NCBI GenBank assembly: GCA_902785905.1
Contig: CADAAM010000053.1
Location: 1 to 38,281, forward strand
Direction: 5' to 3'
Length of the DNA stretch: 38,281 nt
Source of the DNA: Oscillospiraceae bacterium
GTDB taxonomy: Bacteria > Bacillota > Clostridia > Oscillospirales > Oscillospiraceae
Shown here: one piece after another, positions 21,913 through 28,748 of the stretch
How positions within the stretch are numbered: position 1 is the stretch's first letter
How the letters are laid out: each line of letters opens with the position of its first letter
Translations under genes and position numbers: made by a program
Notes under the pieces: model-generated
Databases searched by the model: none
Seen by the model: the letters and a program-made list of their open reading frames with translations, nothing else
What the model was told of the DNA's origin: nothing

Positions 21913-22746
21913 TCAGAAAATCAGATGCAAAATAATTGACAATACGCCGACGACCCAGCAGTAATAGGAAAAGCCGCCGAATTTGCGCTTCCTGCTTATG
22001 TAGCGCAGAAGGTGGATACAGATGACGCCGCTGAGCATGGCGACTGCCGTTCCGACGAGGTAGGCGGGGACGCTCTGCCAGTCTATCCCCTCGCGAAACG
22101 CGTCGGCAAAGGAGAGGATGGCTGCGCCTAAGACGGCGGGGATGCTCAGCAAAAATGAGAAGGTCACCGCGAAGTCGCGCCGCAGCCCCGTGGCGATGCC
22201 CGCGGTGATGGTCACGGCGGAGCGGGACAGGCCGGGGATGGTCGCCACGCTCTGGCACAGGCCGATGATGAGCGCGTCAAACACGGTCATGCTCTTGTTG
22301 TTCTTGTTGCCCGGCAGCATTCTGTCCGAGACATAGAGCAGGCAGCCCGTCAGAATCAGCATCACGCCGATGAGGATGTTCCTGTCGTTGAGCGTCTCAA
22401 TCCGGGCATTCAGCGGCAGGGCCAGAAACAGCGGCAGCGTGCCGAGCAGGATCATGCAGAAGCAGCGCGCCGCCGGGTAGTGCGCCTGCTCATACCCCGC
22501 CAGGGGGCCGAGATTGGCGAAGGACAAGATTTCCCTCACCATGGCGCTGATTTCCGGCCAGTAGACGATGCACACCGAGATGATGGCCGCCACATGCAGC
22601 AGGGCCTGGAACAGGGCATGGCCGTCCGAGAGATTGGAGAGCTTGAAAAGGTTATTGACGATGGCAAGGTGTCCCGAGCCGGAGATCGGCAAAAACTCCG
22701 CGATCCCCTGGACCAGGCCCAGCAGCACCGCGTTCCATACCGTCAT
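21913..22746 (-). CDS. uppP: Undecaprenyl-diphosphate phosphatase (BacA/UppP)
   Basis: 277 residues, polytopic. The first catalytic motif, QGIAEFLPISGSGHL, and the second, PGLSRSAVTITAGIATGLRR, are those of the BacA family, which dephosphorylates undecaprenyl pyrophosphate to recycle the wall carrier lipid and gives bacitracin tolerance. The ATG at 22746 (MTVWNAV) is chosen because GGAGG is eight bases before it; the GTG at 22755 overlaps that site. In motif one, the usual SSSGHL is SGSGHL. It has its own promoter with an inverted repeat, and ftsK follows. Confidence 0.94.
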   Translation of the reverse strand: MTVWNAVLLGLVQGIAEFLPISGSGHLAIVNNLFKLSNLSDGHALFQALLHVAAIISVCIVYWPEISAMVREILSFANLGPLAGYEQAHYPAARCFCMILLGTLPLFLALPLNARIETLNDRNILIGVMLILTGCLLYVSDRMLPGNKNNKSMTVFDALIIGLCQSVATIPGLSRSAVTITAGIATGLRRDFAVTFSFLLSIPAVLGAAILSFADAFREGIDWQSVPAYLVGTAVAMLSGVICIHLLRYISRKRKFGGFSYYCWVVGVLSIILHLIF

Positions 22747-22764
22747 TTTCAGCACCTCCCAAAA

Positions 22765-22807
22765 GTATCATAAATGGTATGATACCACAAAGCAGCGATA
22801 AAAACAA
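22765..22807 (-). promoter_or_regulatory. uppP promoter overlapped by a 7-bp dyad
   Basis: On the minus strand: TTGTTT (22807-22802), 17-bp spacer, TATCAT (22784-22779) with an extended TGG. A perfect inverted repeat GTATCAT (22765-22771) / ATGATAC (22779-22785) covers the -10 and the start of transcription, as an operator would. Confidence 0.5.
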
Positions 22808-22828
22808 GGGCGATACCGCACAATTCCA

Positions 22829-23452
22829 TTACATCCCTGTCCGCTCGTGCAGATAGCGCAGGGCGTCGGAGAGGGTGCCGATCCCGTCGATCAGGCCCTC
22901 TTTGACCGCCTCGTGCCCGGTGAGGATGCTGCCCACGTCGTTTGCAAGCTGGGTGGTGTCCGCACTCAGGGCCTCAAAGCGCGCCTGCGTGATCTTTGAG
23001 TGCGCGGTCACGAAGGCGGTGATCCGCTCCTGCATCCGCGCGAGGTAGTCATAGGTCTGGGCGGCCCCGATCACCACGCCCGTAATGCGCACGGGATGGA
23101 CGGTCATGGACGCCGACGGCGCGATAAAGCTCCGGTCCGCCGAGACGGCCAGCGGCACGCCGATACTGTGCCCGCCGCCGAGAACGAGAGACGCGGTCGG
23201 CTTGCTCATGCCCGCGATCATCTCCGCGATGGCAAGGCCCGCCTCCACGTCCCCGCCCGCGGTGTTCAGCAGGATCAGCAGGGCCGTGATCTCCGGGGAC
23301 TCCTCGATCGCCGCGATCGTGGGCAGGATGTGCTCATATTTTGTGGTCTTCACGTCGTCCGGCAGGAGCTGATGCCCCTCGATCTGCCCGATGATGGTCA
23401 GGCAGTGGATGCCTCCCTGCCGCGTTTGACCACTCTCCCTGATGTCGTCCAT
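22829..23452 (-). CDS. ClpP-class serine protease, TepA-like
   Basis: 207 residues, ClpP/crotonase fold: LILLNTAGGDVEAGLAIAEMI (the ClpP NSPGG region), LGGGHSIGVPLAVSAD with the nucleophile Ser96, and MTVHPVR with His119. It resembles Bacillus TepA (YmfB), a membrane-associated ClpP-like protein found next to ftsK/spoIIIE, which fits the neighbourhood (uppP and ftsK follow). The target is unknown. No ATPase partner is encoded nearby. GGGGGGTGA precedes the ATG. Confidence 0.85.
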   Translation of the reverse strand: MDDIRESGQTRQGGIHCLTIIGQIEGHQLLPDDVKTTKYEHILPTIAAIEESPEITALLILLNTAGGDVEAGLAIAEMIAGMSKPTASLVLGGGHSIGVPLAVSADRSFIAPSASMTVHPVRITGVVIGAAQTYDYLARMQERITAFVTAHSKITQARFEALSADTTQLANDVGSILTGHEAVKEGLIDGIGTLSDALRYLHERTGM

Positions 23453-23504
23453 AGGCTCACCCCCCGGATAGTGTTGCCGGGAGATGGTATTCTTATCCGA
23501 AAGG

Positions 23505-23534
23505 AACTCCCGCCGGTTTGTACCGGCGGGAGTT
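23505..23534 (-). terminator. Terminator hairpin after the M18 aminopeptidase gene
   Basis: A perfect 12-bp stem, AACTCCCGCCGG (23505-23516) and CCGGCGGGAGTT (23523-23534), 6-nt loop. It begins 4 bp after the aminopeptidase stop on the minus strand, where the trailing sequence CCTTTCGG is a weak U-tract. It separates that operon from the tepA gene. Confidence 0.75.
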
Positions 23535-23537
23535 TTA

Positions 23538-24920
23538 TCAGTCGTCGCTGTAGGCGGCGAGGACGCCCTTGTAGGTCATGTAGCAGTCGAGCTTGGCGAC
23601 CAGCTCAAACGGGGCGTGCATGCTCAGCACCGGGACGCCCGCGTCGATGGTGTCGATGTTGCGGTTGGCCATGTAGAGGGCGATGGTACCGCCGCCGCCC
23701 TGGTCGACCTTGCCCATCTCGCCGAGCTGCCAGACCACGCCCGCCTTGTCGAAGAGGCGGCGCAGATAGGCCACCACCTCGGCGGAGGCGTCGCTTGTGC
23801 CGGACTTGCCGCGGGCGCCGGTAAACTTGGCGATGCCCATGCCGTAGTTGAGCTTGGCCTCGCTGCGCTTCTCGGAGACCTCGGGGTACAGGGGATCGAA
23901 GGCCGCCGTCACGTCCGCGGAGAGGCAGAAGCTCTTCTCAAAGCAGCGCCGGACCTCCACGTTCTGGGCCGCGCACAGGTCCTCCATAAAGGTGTCAAAG
24001 GCGCGGCTCTGCATACCGCTGACGCCGTCGGAGCCGGTCTCCTCCTTGTCGGCCAGGATGCACACGCAGGTGCGCACCGGGTTTTCCACGTCGAGGATGG
24101 CCTTGAGCTCGGCATAGGCGCAGACCCTGTCGTCGTGGCCGTAGCCGCCGATGAGGCTGCGGTCGAGACCCACCTCGCACACGTCGAAGGCGGGCACGGC
24201 GGTGAGCTCGGCGGACAGGAAGTCCTCCTCGCCGATGCCGTACATGTCGTTGAGTATGCTCATCACCGCGAGCTTGACGCGGTCCTTGCCGTCGTCGTCA
24301 TAGGGCACGGAGCCGATGAGGATGTTCAGCGCCTCGCCCGTGATGCCCTCGGTCATGGACTTCTTCATCTGATCTTTGGCCAGATGGGGCAGCAGGTCCG
24401 TGATGACGAAGCGGGGCTCGCCCGGCTCGCGCCCGATGCGGACGTCCACCGTCTCGCCGCTCTTGAGCACCACGACGCCGTGCAGCTCCAGCGGGATGGT
24501 GACCCACTGGTATTTCTTGATGCCGCCGTAGTAGTGCGTGCGGAAGTAGCAGAGCTCGTCCGACTCATACATCGGGATCTGCTTGAGGTCGAGGCGCGGG
24601 GCGTCCACGTGCGCGCCCGCGATCACCACGCCGTCGGCGAGGCTGCGCTGCCCGATCACGGCGAGCATCAGGGCCTTGCCGCGGTTGCAGCTGTAGAGCT
24701 TCATGCCGGGGGTGAGGGCCATGCCGGGGACGTACTCCACGAAGCCCTTCTCACGGGCGAGCTTGATGGCGTTGACAACAGCCTCGCGCTCGGTGCGGGA
24801 GTCGTTCAGGTATTCCATATAGCCGCGGCAGTAATCCTCGGCGGCGATATGCTCCTCGCGGGAGATGCGGTCGTAGCCGTTCTTCGGCTCATAAAACAGG
24901 TTCTTTCTCGGATCATCCAT
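23538..24920 (-). CDS. M18 family aminopeptidase (aspartyl aminopeptidase-like)
   Basis: 460 residues, full length for the family. The zinc-site motifs are in order: AGAHVDAPR (His104 and Asp106), IGGYGHDDRVCAY, DKEETGSDGVSGMQSR (catalytic Glu pair), SADVTAAFDP and, at the end, VLSMHAPFELVAKLDCY. M18 enzymes form large tetrahedral complexes in the cytosol and remove N-terminal acidic or hydrophobic residues from peptides. The start overlaps the stop of the TsaC-CoaE gene by eight bases, so it is the last gene of the prfA operon. A hairpin terminator follows. Confidence 0.92.
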   Translation of the reverse strand: MDDPRKNLFYEPKNGYDRISREEHIAAEDYCRGYMEYLNDSRTEREAVVNAIKLAREKGFVEYVPGMALTPGMKLYSCNRGKALMLAVIGQRSLADGVVIAGAHVDAPRLDLKQIPMYESDELCYFRTHYYGGIKKYQWVTIPLELHGVVVLKSGETVDVRIGREPGEPRFVITDLLPHLAKDQMKKSMTEGITGEALNILIGSVPYDDDGKDRVKLAVMSILNDMYGIGEEDFLSAELTAVPAFDVCEVGLDRSLIGGYGHDDRVCAYAELKAILDVENPVRTCVCILADKEETGSDGVSGMQSRAFDTFMEDLCAAQNVEVRRCFEKSFCLSADVTAAFDPLYPEVSEKRSEAKLNYGMGIAKFTGARGKSGTSDASAEVVAYLRRLFDKAGVVWQLGEMGKVDQGGGGTIALYMANRNIDTIDAGVPVLSMHAPFELVAKLDCYMTYKGVLAAYSDD

Positions 24921-26046
24921 GGTTCAGTATCTCCTTATACAGCCGACGGCAGTCCTCGCGGAAGCTCGGCGCTGCGGCAGCCTCGCGGCTGATACCGTCA
25001 CGCGCGGTGATGCGCTCAAGGCGGCGCTCCCGGTCGGCGAGTACCCCGATCACGGCGGTGCAGCGTCCGGCGATCCCGGCGGAGATGAGCTCCACCGCGT
25101 CGATGGCGGCGAGCGTCCCGCCCTTCATGGCGAAGTTTCGCAGGCGCCTGTCGACCTCGCGTCTGACGGCGCTGTGCGTGATCTCATTGAGTATTTCCAG
25201 CTTTTCCTTTGATGCAAAGACGATCCTGCCCAGCGCCCTGCGGTCGAGGACCCCGTCCCGGACCGTGCCGGGGAAGGCGCTGTCCAGGGCCGCGATCAGA
25301 TCCGCGTCGGTTTCCAGCAATTCGTGATACACCGCGTCGCAGTCGAGGGCCAGCGCGCCGAGGGCGGAGAGCTCCCGGAGCGCCGTGGTCTTTCCGCATC
25401 CGGAGGGCCCGGTCAGGCCGATCACGGTCATATCATCCGCCAGGGCGTCCGCAATCTCGGACTCCGGCAGCGCTCCCTCGCGCAGAACACGGTATGGCGT
25501 TTTGCTTACATCTATCAGCGTGGACTCGCGCCCGATGCCGCAGGGGCCGCCGTCGATCACCGCGTCGATTTTGCCGTCGAAGTAGGCCAGCACCTGTTCG
25601 GCGGTCTTGGGGCTCGGCTCTCCCGAGGGGTTGGCTGACGGGGCCGCGAGCGGCAGGCCGCATGTGCGCAGCAGCGCGAGCGTCAGCGGATGGTCCGGGC
25701 AGCGCAGGCCGACGGTACTTCCGCCCGCCAGGACAATGCCGGGAATATCGTTCTTCGCTTTCAGCACAATGGTCAGCGGCCCTGGCCAGAAGCGCTTCGC
25801 CAGCGCGTGGGCCTGCGGCGGCACATCCAGACAATAGCGCTCCATGGCGCTCTCGTCCGGGACCATGAGCGACAGCGGCTTAACGGAGGGCCGCCCCTTG
25901 ACCTCGTAGATCTCCGACACGGCCGCCTCATTCAGGCCGTTTCCCGCGAGGCCGTAGACCGTCTCGGTCGGCACCGCGACGAGGCCGCCGCTCCGGATAA
26001 TACGCGCGGCGTCTTCGATTTCGCTTGTTATCAGCTTTGTCTCCAT
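24913..26046 (-). CDS. tsaC: Fusion of threonylcarbamoyl-AMP synthase (TsaC/Sua5) and dephospho-CoA kinase (CoaE)
   Basis: 377 residues. Residues 1-205 are a YrdC/TsaC domain: IRSGGLVAVPTETVYGLAGN, VKGRPSVKPLSLMV, PLAAPSANPSGEPSPKTAEQ and GRESTLIDV. It makes threonylcarbamoyl-AMP for tRNA t6A37. Residues 206-377 are a CoaE domain: GLTGPSGCGKTTALREL (P-loop), ALDCDAVYHELL, DGVLDRRALGRIVF and ITARDGISREAA. CoaE phosphorylates dephospho-CoA in the last step of CoA synthesis. There is no stop codon between them. The CoaE part is short: after SREAAAA it goes straight to FREDCRRLYKEIL, lacking about 25-30 residues (the RI..Q...AD.VI.N region), so its activity is doubtful. GGAGGCATAA precedes the ATG, and the prfA stop codon abuts it with no gap. 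Confidence 0.88.
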   Translation of the reverse strand: METKLITSEIEDAARIIRSGGLVAVPTETVYGLAGNGLNEAAVSEIYEVKGRPSVKPLSLMVPDESAMERYCLDVPPQAHALAKRFWPGPLTIVLKAKNDIPGIVLAGGSTVGLRCPDHPLTLALLRTCGLPLAAPSANPSGEPSPKTAEQVLAYFDGKIDAVIDGGPCGIGRESTLIDVSKTPYRVLREGALPESEIADALADDMTVIGLTGPSGCGKTTALRELSALGALALDCDAVYHELLETDADLIAALDSAFPGTVRDGVLDRRALGRIVFASKEKLEILNEITHSAVRREVDRRLRNFAMKGGTLAAIDAVELISAGIAGRCTAVIGVLADRERRLERITARDGISREAAAAPSFREDCRRLYKEILNHG

Positions 26047-27092
26047 TTATGCCTCCGTCTGCGCCTGCAGCAGTTCCGCCTGCCGGGCGGTGACAAGGCT
26101 GTCGATCAGCGCATCCAGATTGCCGTTCATCACGGACTGGAGGTTGAAATTTTTTGCGTCCCCGCTGAGCCGGTGGTCGGTGACGCGGTTTTGCGGGAAG
26201 TTGTAGGTGCGTATCTTCTCGCTGCGGTCACCGGAGCCGATCTGGCTGCGCCGTTCGCTTGCGACGGCGGCGTGCTGCTTTGCCTGCTCGGCCTCATAGA
26301 GCTTGGCGCGCAGGATCTGCATGGCGCGGTCCTTGTTCTTATACTGGCTGCGCTCATCCTGGCACTCGACCACCGTGCCGGTGGGCAGGTGGGTGATGCG
26401 GATGGCGCTCTCGGTCTTGTTGACGTGCTGACCGCCCGCGCCGGAGGAGCGGTAGGTGTCGATTTTGAGATCGCCGGGGTCTAAATGGAAGTCGATCTCC
26501 TCCACCTCGGGCAGGACGGCGACGGTGGCGGCGGAGGTGTGGATGCGGCCGCCGGACTCCGTGACCGGGACGCGCTGGACGCGGTGCGGCCCGGCCTCAA
26601 ACTTGAGGCGGGACCAGGCCCCCTCGCCCTCCACGACAAAGCTGATCTCCTTGATGCCGCCGAGTCGATCTTCCAGCCCTTGGATTCGGCGTACATCGAG
26701 TACATGCGGAATAGGTCGGCCGCGAAGAGCATACCCTCCTCCCCGCCGACGCCGCCGCGTATCTCCATGATGACGTTTTTACCGTCGTTCGGGTCTTTCG
26801 GCAGCAGGAGAATTTTGATCTCCCGCTCAAGCCGTTCTCTGTCCTCCTTGGCGGAAGCGTATTCCTCCTGCGCAAGCTCCTTCATCTCGGGGTCGGACAT
26901 GAGCGAGACGGCCTCCTCCATGGCGGAGCAGGCCCGCATATGGGCGCGGTAGGCCGTTACAAGGGGCTCCAGCTCCCTTGCCTCGCGCTCATATCTCGAA
27001 TAGACGGCGGGATCGGAGTAGGTCTCCGGTTCCTCCATCCTGGCGCGCAGAAGATCATATTTATTATCAAGCTGCCTGAGTTTCTCAAACAT
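26047..27092 (-). pseudogene. prfA: Peptide chain release factor 1, with an internal deletion/frameshift
   Basis: The first part (27092 to about 26668) gives a normal RF1 N-terminus from [15 protein letters not shown] to AESKGWKID and includes [20 protein letters not shown]. The second part, in another frame, gives [20 protein letters not shown] and then [14 protein letters not shown], the GGQ motif in [15 protein letters not shown], and a normal C-terminus. At the join (about 26662-26668), some eight residues of the family (IIDSSETD-like) are missing and the frame changes: the gene is 1046 bp, not a multiple of three; a 25-nt loss would explain both. RF1 reads UAA/UAG and is normally essential, so this is an assembly error, a recent lesion in a mixed population or, less likely, recoding. 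It heads an operon with tsaC-coaE and the M18 gene. Confidence 0.88.
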
Positions 27093-27118
27093 GGTTGCAC
27101 TCTCCTAAATGACGGCAT

Positions 27119-27147
27119 ATTATACCACGCCGGTCCGGGAAAGTAAA
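27119..27147 (-). promoter_or_regulatory. Sigma-A promoter of the prfA operon
   Basis: Minus strand: TTTACT (27147-27142), exactly 17 bp, TATAAT (27124-27119), with TGG before the -10 as an extended element. It is 27 bp before the prfA start codon, which has AGGAGA nine bases upstream. Confidence 0.75.
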
Positions 27148-27155
27148 CCGCAAAA

Positions 27156-27211
27156 ACAGCGCCGCTGTCAGACGCTTTCCGGCAAATCCTCTGTTTGACG
27201 AACAGCGGCGC
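27156..27211. promoter_or_regulatory. Candidate operator: inverted repeats at the mntA-hepT promoter
   Basis: GCGCCGCTGT (27159-27168) and ACAGCGGCGC (27202-27211) are perfect 10-bp inverted repeats. The left arm is itself part of the palindrome ACAGC-GCC-GCTGT (27156-27168). The right arm sits in the spacer between the -35 and -10 of the mntA promoter, where a bound repressor would block transcription. Toxin-antitoxin pairs are often self-repressed; for MntA/HepT this is inference. Confidence 0.5.
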
Positions 27212-27223
27212 ATGGGTTATAAT
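27195..27223 (+). promoter_or_regulatory. Consensus sigma-A promoter of mntA-hepT
   Basis: TTGACG (27195-27200), 17-bp spacer, perfect TATAAT (27218-27223), 23 bp before the mntA start codon, which is preceded by AGGAGGGGG. Confidence 0.85.
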
Positions 27224-27246
27224 GATAAACAAAAGGAGGGGGCCAT

Positions 27247-27534
27247 ATGCTTACCGTACAGCAGATTGCGGACGGCGTTCATGTCGCATCGCGTGAGTAC
27301 CCGCTTCGCAAGGTGGAGCTGTTCGGCTCCTACGCCAGCGGAAAAAACACGCCGCAGAGCGACGTCGATCTTCTGGTGGAGTTTATGCAGCCCCGCGTGT
27401 CGCTGCTTACCATCAGCGCGCTGAAGGTCCGCATGGAAGAGCTGCTGGGTACGGACGTCGACATCGTCCACGGTCCCCTGCCGGAGGACGCCATGCTGGA
27501 ACTTGACAGGAGGATTCCGCTTTATGGAGCGTAG
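27247..27534 (+). CDS. mntA: MntA-type minimal nucleotidyltransferase antitoxin
   Basis: 95 residues. The nucleotidyltransferase motif GSX10DXD is exact (Gly27-Ser28, Asp39, Asp41, in LFGSYASGKNTPQSDVDLLV), followed by a second acidic strand VDIVHG. In the characterised type VII system, MntA adds AMP groups to the tyrosine of the HepT toxin and so inactivates it. The gene overlaps hepT by 11 bp, and the pair has its own strong promoter with inverted repeats. It stands between the divergent prfA operon and a mobile hairpin element. Confidence 0.9.
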   Translation: MLTVQQIADGVHVASREYPLRKVELFGSYASGKNTPQSDVDLLVEFMQPRVSLLTISALKVRMEELLGTDVDIVHGPLPEDAMLELDRRIPLYGA

Positions 27535-27853
27535 AGACCGTATTATTCTGCAAAAAGTGCTCAGTGAGATCGATATTGCACAGGAGATGATGGGCGGCTG
27601 CACACTGAAGCAGTTCAAAGGAAACGAAATGCTCATGCGCGCGGTGGGTATGACGGTCATCAACATCGGTGAGCTTGTCAAGAATCTCAGCGATGAAACA
27701 CGCCTTGCCTTCCCGCATATTCCCTGGAAAGCCATTGCCGGCTTCCGAGATGTCGCGGCGCACAAGTATCAGACCCTTCGCATGGAGGACGTATACGAAA
27801 CCGTTGTGACGGATTTTCCGACACTCAAACAGCAAATTGAACAGATCCTGTAA
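27524..27853 (+). CDS. hepT: HepT-type RNase toxin (HEPN domain)
   Basis: 109 residues, all-helical HEPN fold. The catalytic RX4HXY motif is intact (Arg75, His80, Tyr82 in FRDVAAHKYQT); the tyrosine is the AMPylation target of MntA in the described system. The preceding NIGELVKNLSDETRLAFPHIPWKAI is the DUF86 family's signature. HepT cleaves RNA when free of its antitoxin. The ATG at 27524 is preceded by AGGAGG at ten bases; a longer upstream frame lies inside mntA and is rejected. The TAA stop begins a TAATACTG sequence identical to the end of the mobile element that follows. Confidence 0.9.
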   Translation: MERRDRIILQKVLSEIDIAQEMMGGCTLKQFKGNEMLMRAVGMTVINIGELVKNLSDETRLAFPHIPWKAIAGFRDVAAHKYQTLRMEDVYETVVTDFPTLKQQIEQIL

Positions 27854-27870
27854 TACTGTTTCTTGATTAA

Positions 27871-27977
27871 TACTGTTTTTCGTTAAAACGGCTCGTTTTA
27901 ACGAAAAGGCATCGCGCAAAGCGCGCTGCCAGTTTTGTGCCCTCGGGCACAAAACACGTCTCATAGGGAGACCAGTA
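27871..27977. mobile_element. TACTG-CAGTA modular hairpin element, copy 3 (107 bp, reverse orientation)
   Basis: Reverse orientation relative to copies 1 and 2. TAA flanks both ends (27868-27870 and 27978-27980), the reverse complement of the TTA seen at the others. It has the CGTTAAAACG, GCGCGC and GGGCACAAAA hairpins but lacks the 47-bp block with the two hairpins enclosed by GGTCTCC/GGAGACC; five extra bases CTGGC (in the copy-1 sense) follow the GGGCACAAAA hairpin. A partial extra end, TAATACTGTTT, lies 17 bp upstream, where its TAA is the stop codon of hepT (27851-27853). Confidence 0.8.
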
Positions 27978-27988
27978 TAAAGTCTATC

Positions 27989-28036
27989 ATCAAAAAAGCC
28001 TGCCATCCCTTGTTTGGGACAGCAGGCTTTTTTGAT
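27989..28036. terminator. Bidirectional terminator between hepT and livF
   Basis: Arms ATCAAAAAAGCCTGC (27989-28003) and GCAGGCTTTTTTGAT (28022-28036), with an inner TCCC/GGGA stem in the loop. A run of six T follows the GC stem on either strand, so it should end transcripts of both hepT (plus) and livF (minus). Confidence 0.92.
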
Positions 28037-28043
28037 TCTGCGC

Positions 28044-28748
28044 TCAGCTTCCGAGATACGCCCGCTTGACGTCCTCGTTGACCAGCAGCTCGCGGCCGGT
28101 GCCGGTCAGCCCGATGAGGCCCGTCTCCAGCACATAGGCGTAGTCCGCGATCTTGAGGGCCATGTTGGCGTTCTGTTCGATGAGCAGGACGGTCACGCCC
28201 TGGTCGTTGATCTGGCGGATGATGTCGAAGATGCCCTTGACCACCAGCGGGGCGAGACCCAGGGACGGCTCGTCCATCATAATGAGCTTCGGCTTGCTCA
28301 TCAGAGCGCGCGCCACCGCCAGCATCTGCTGCTCGCCGCCGGAGAGCGTGCCCGCGAGCTGCCAGTCGCGCTCTTTGAGGCGTGGGAACAGTTCGTACAC
28401 CCAGTCGAGGTCCTTCTCGATCTGCGCCTTGTCGTTGCGGAGATACGCGCCGATCTTGAGGTTTTCGCGCACGGTGAGGTTTGTGAACACGCGCCGCCCC
28501 TCGGGGACCATGGCGATGCCCTTTTCGAGGATCTTGTAGATCGGCATGCCCAGCAGCTCTTCCCCGTCGTAGCTGATGGAGCCGCTGTCCGCCTTGACAA
28601 GGCCGGAGATGGTGCGCAGGGTCGTGGACTTGCCCGCGCCGTTTGCGCCGATCAGGGTCACGATCTTGCCGTCCGGCACCTCGAGGCTGATGCCCCGGAG
28701 GGCGCGGATGCCGCCATAGGACACATGCAGGTTTTCAATTTTCAGCAT
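28044..28748 (-). CDS. livF: Branched-chain amino acid ABC transporter, ATP-binding protein LivF
   Basis: 234 residues. Walker A GANGAGKST, Q-loop/family segment MVPEGRRVFTNLTVRENL, signature LSGGEQQML, Walker B LIMMDEPSLGLAP and LIEQNANMALKIAD. The VPEGRR and EPSLGLAP motifs are those of LivF rather than LivG. It powers uptake of Leu/Ile/Val-type or related amino acids with LivG. It overlaps livG by 14 bp and ends at a bidirectional terminator, closing the livKHMGF operon. Confidence 0.94.
   Translation of the reverse strand: MLKIENLHVSYGGIRALRGISLEVPDGKIVTLIGANGAGKSTTLRTISGLVKADSGSISYDGEELLGMPIYKILEKGIAMVPEGRRVFTNLTVRENLKIGAYLRNDKAQIEKDLDWVYELFPRLKERDWQLAGTLSGGEQQMLAVARALMSKPKLIMMDEPSLGLAPLVVKGIFDIIRQINDQGVTVLLIEQNANMALKIADYAYVLETGLIGLTGTGRELLVNEDVKRAYLGS

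Noticed and set aside
26640-26690. Programmed frameshift in a release factor gene (as in prfB)
   Set aside because: The known +1 site belongs to RF2 with an in-frame UGA after CUU; here it is RF1, the needed shift is different, family residues are missing and no slippery site is seen.
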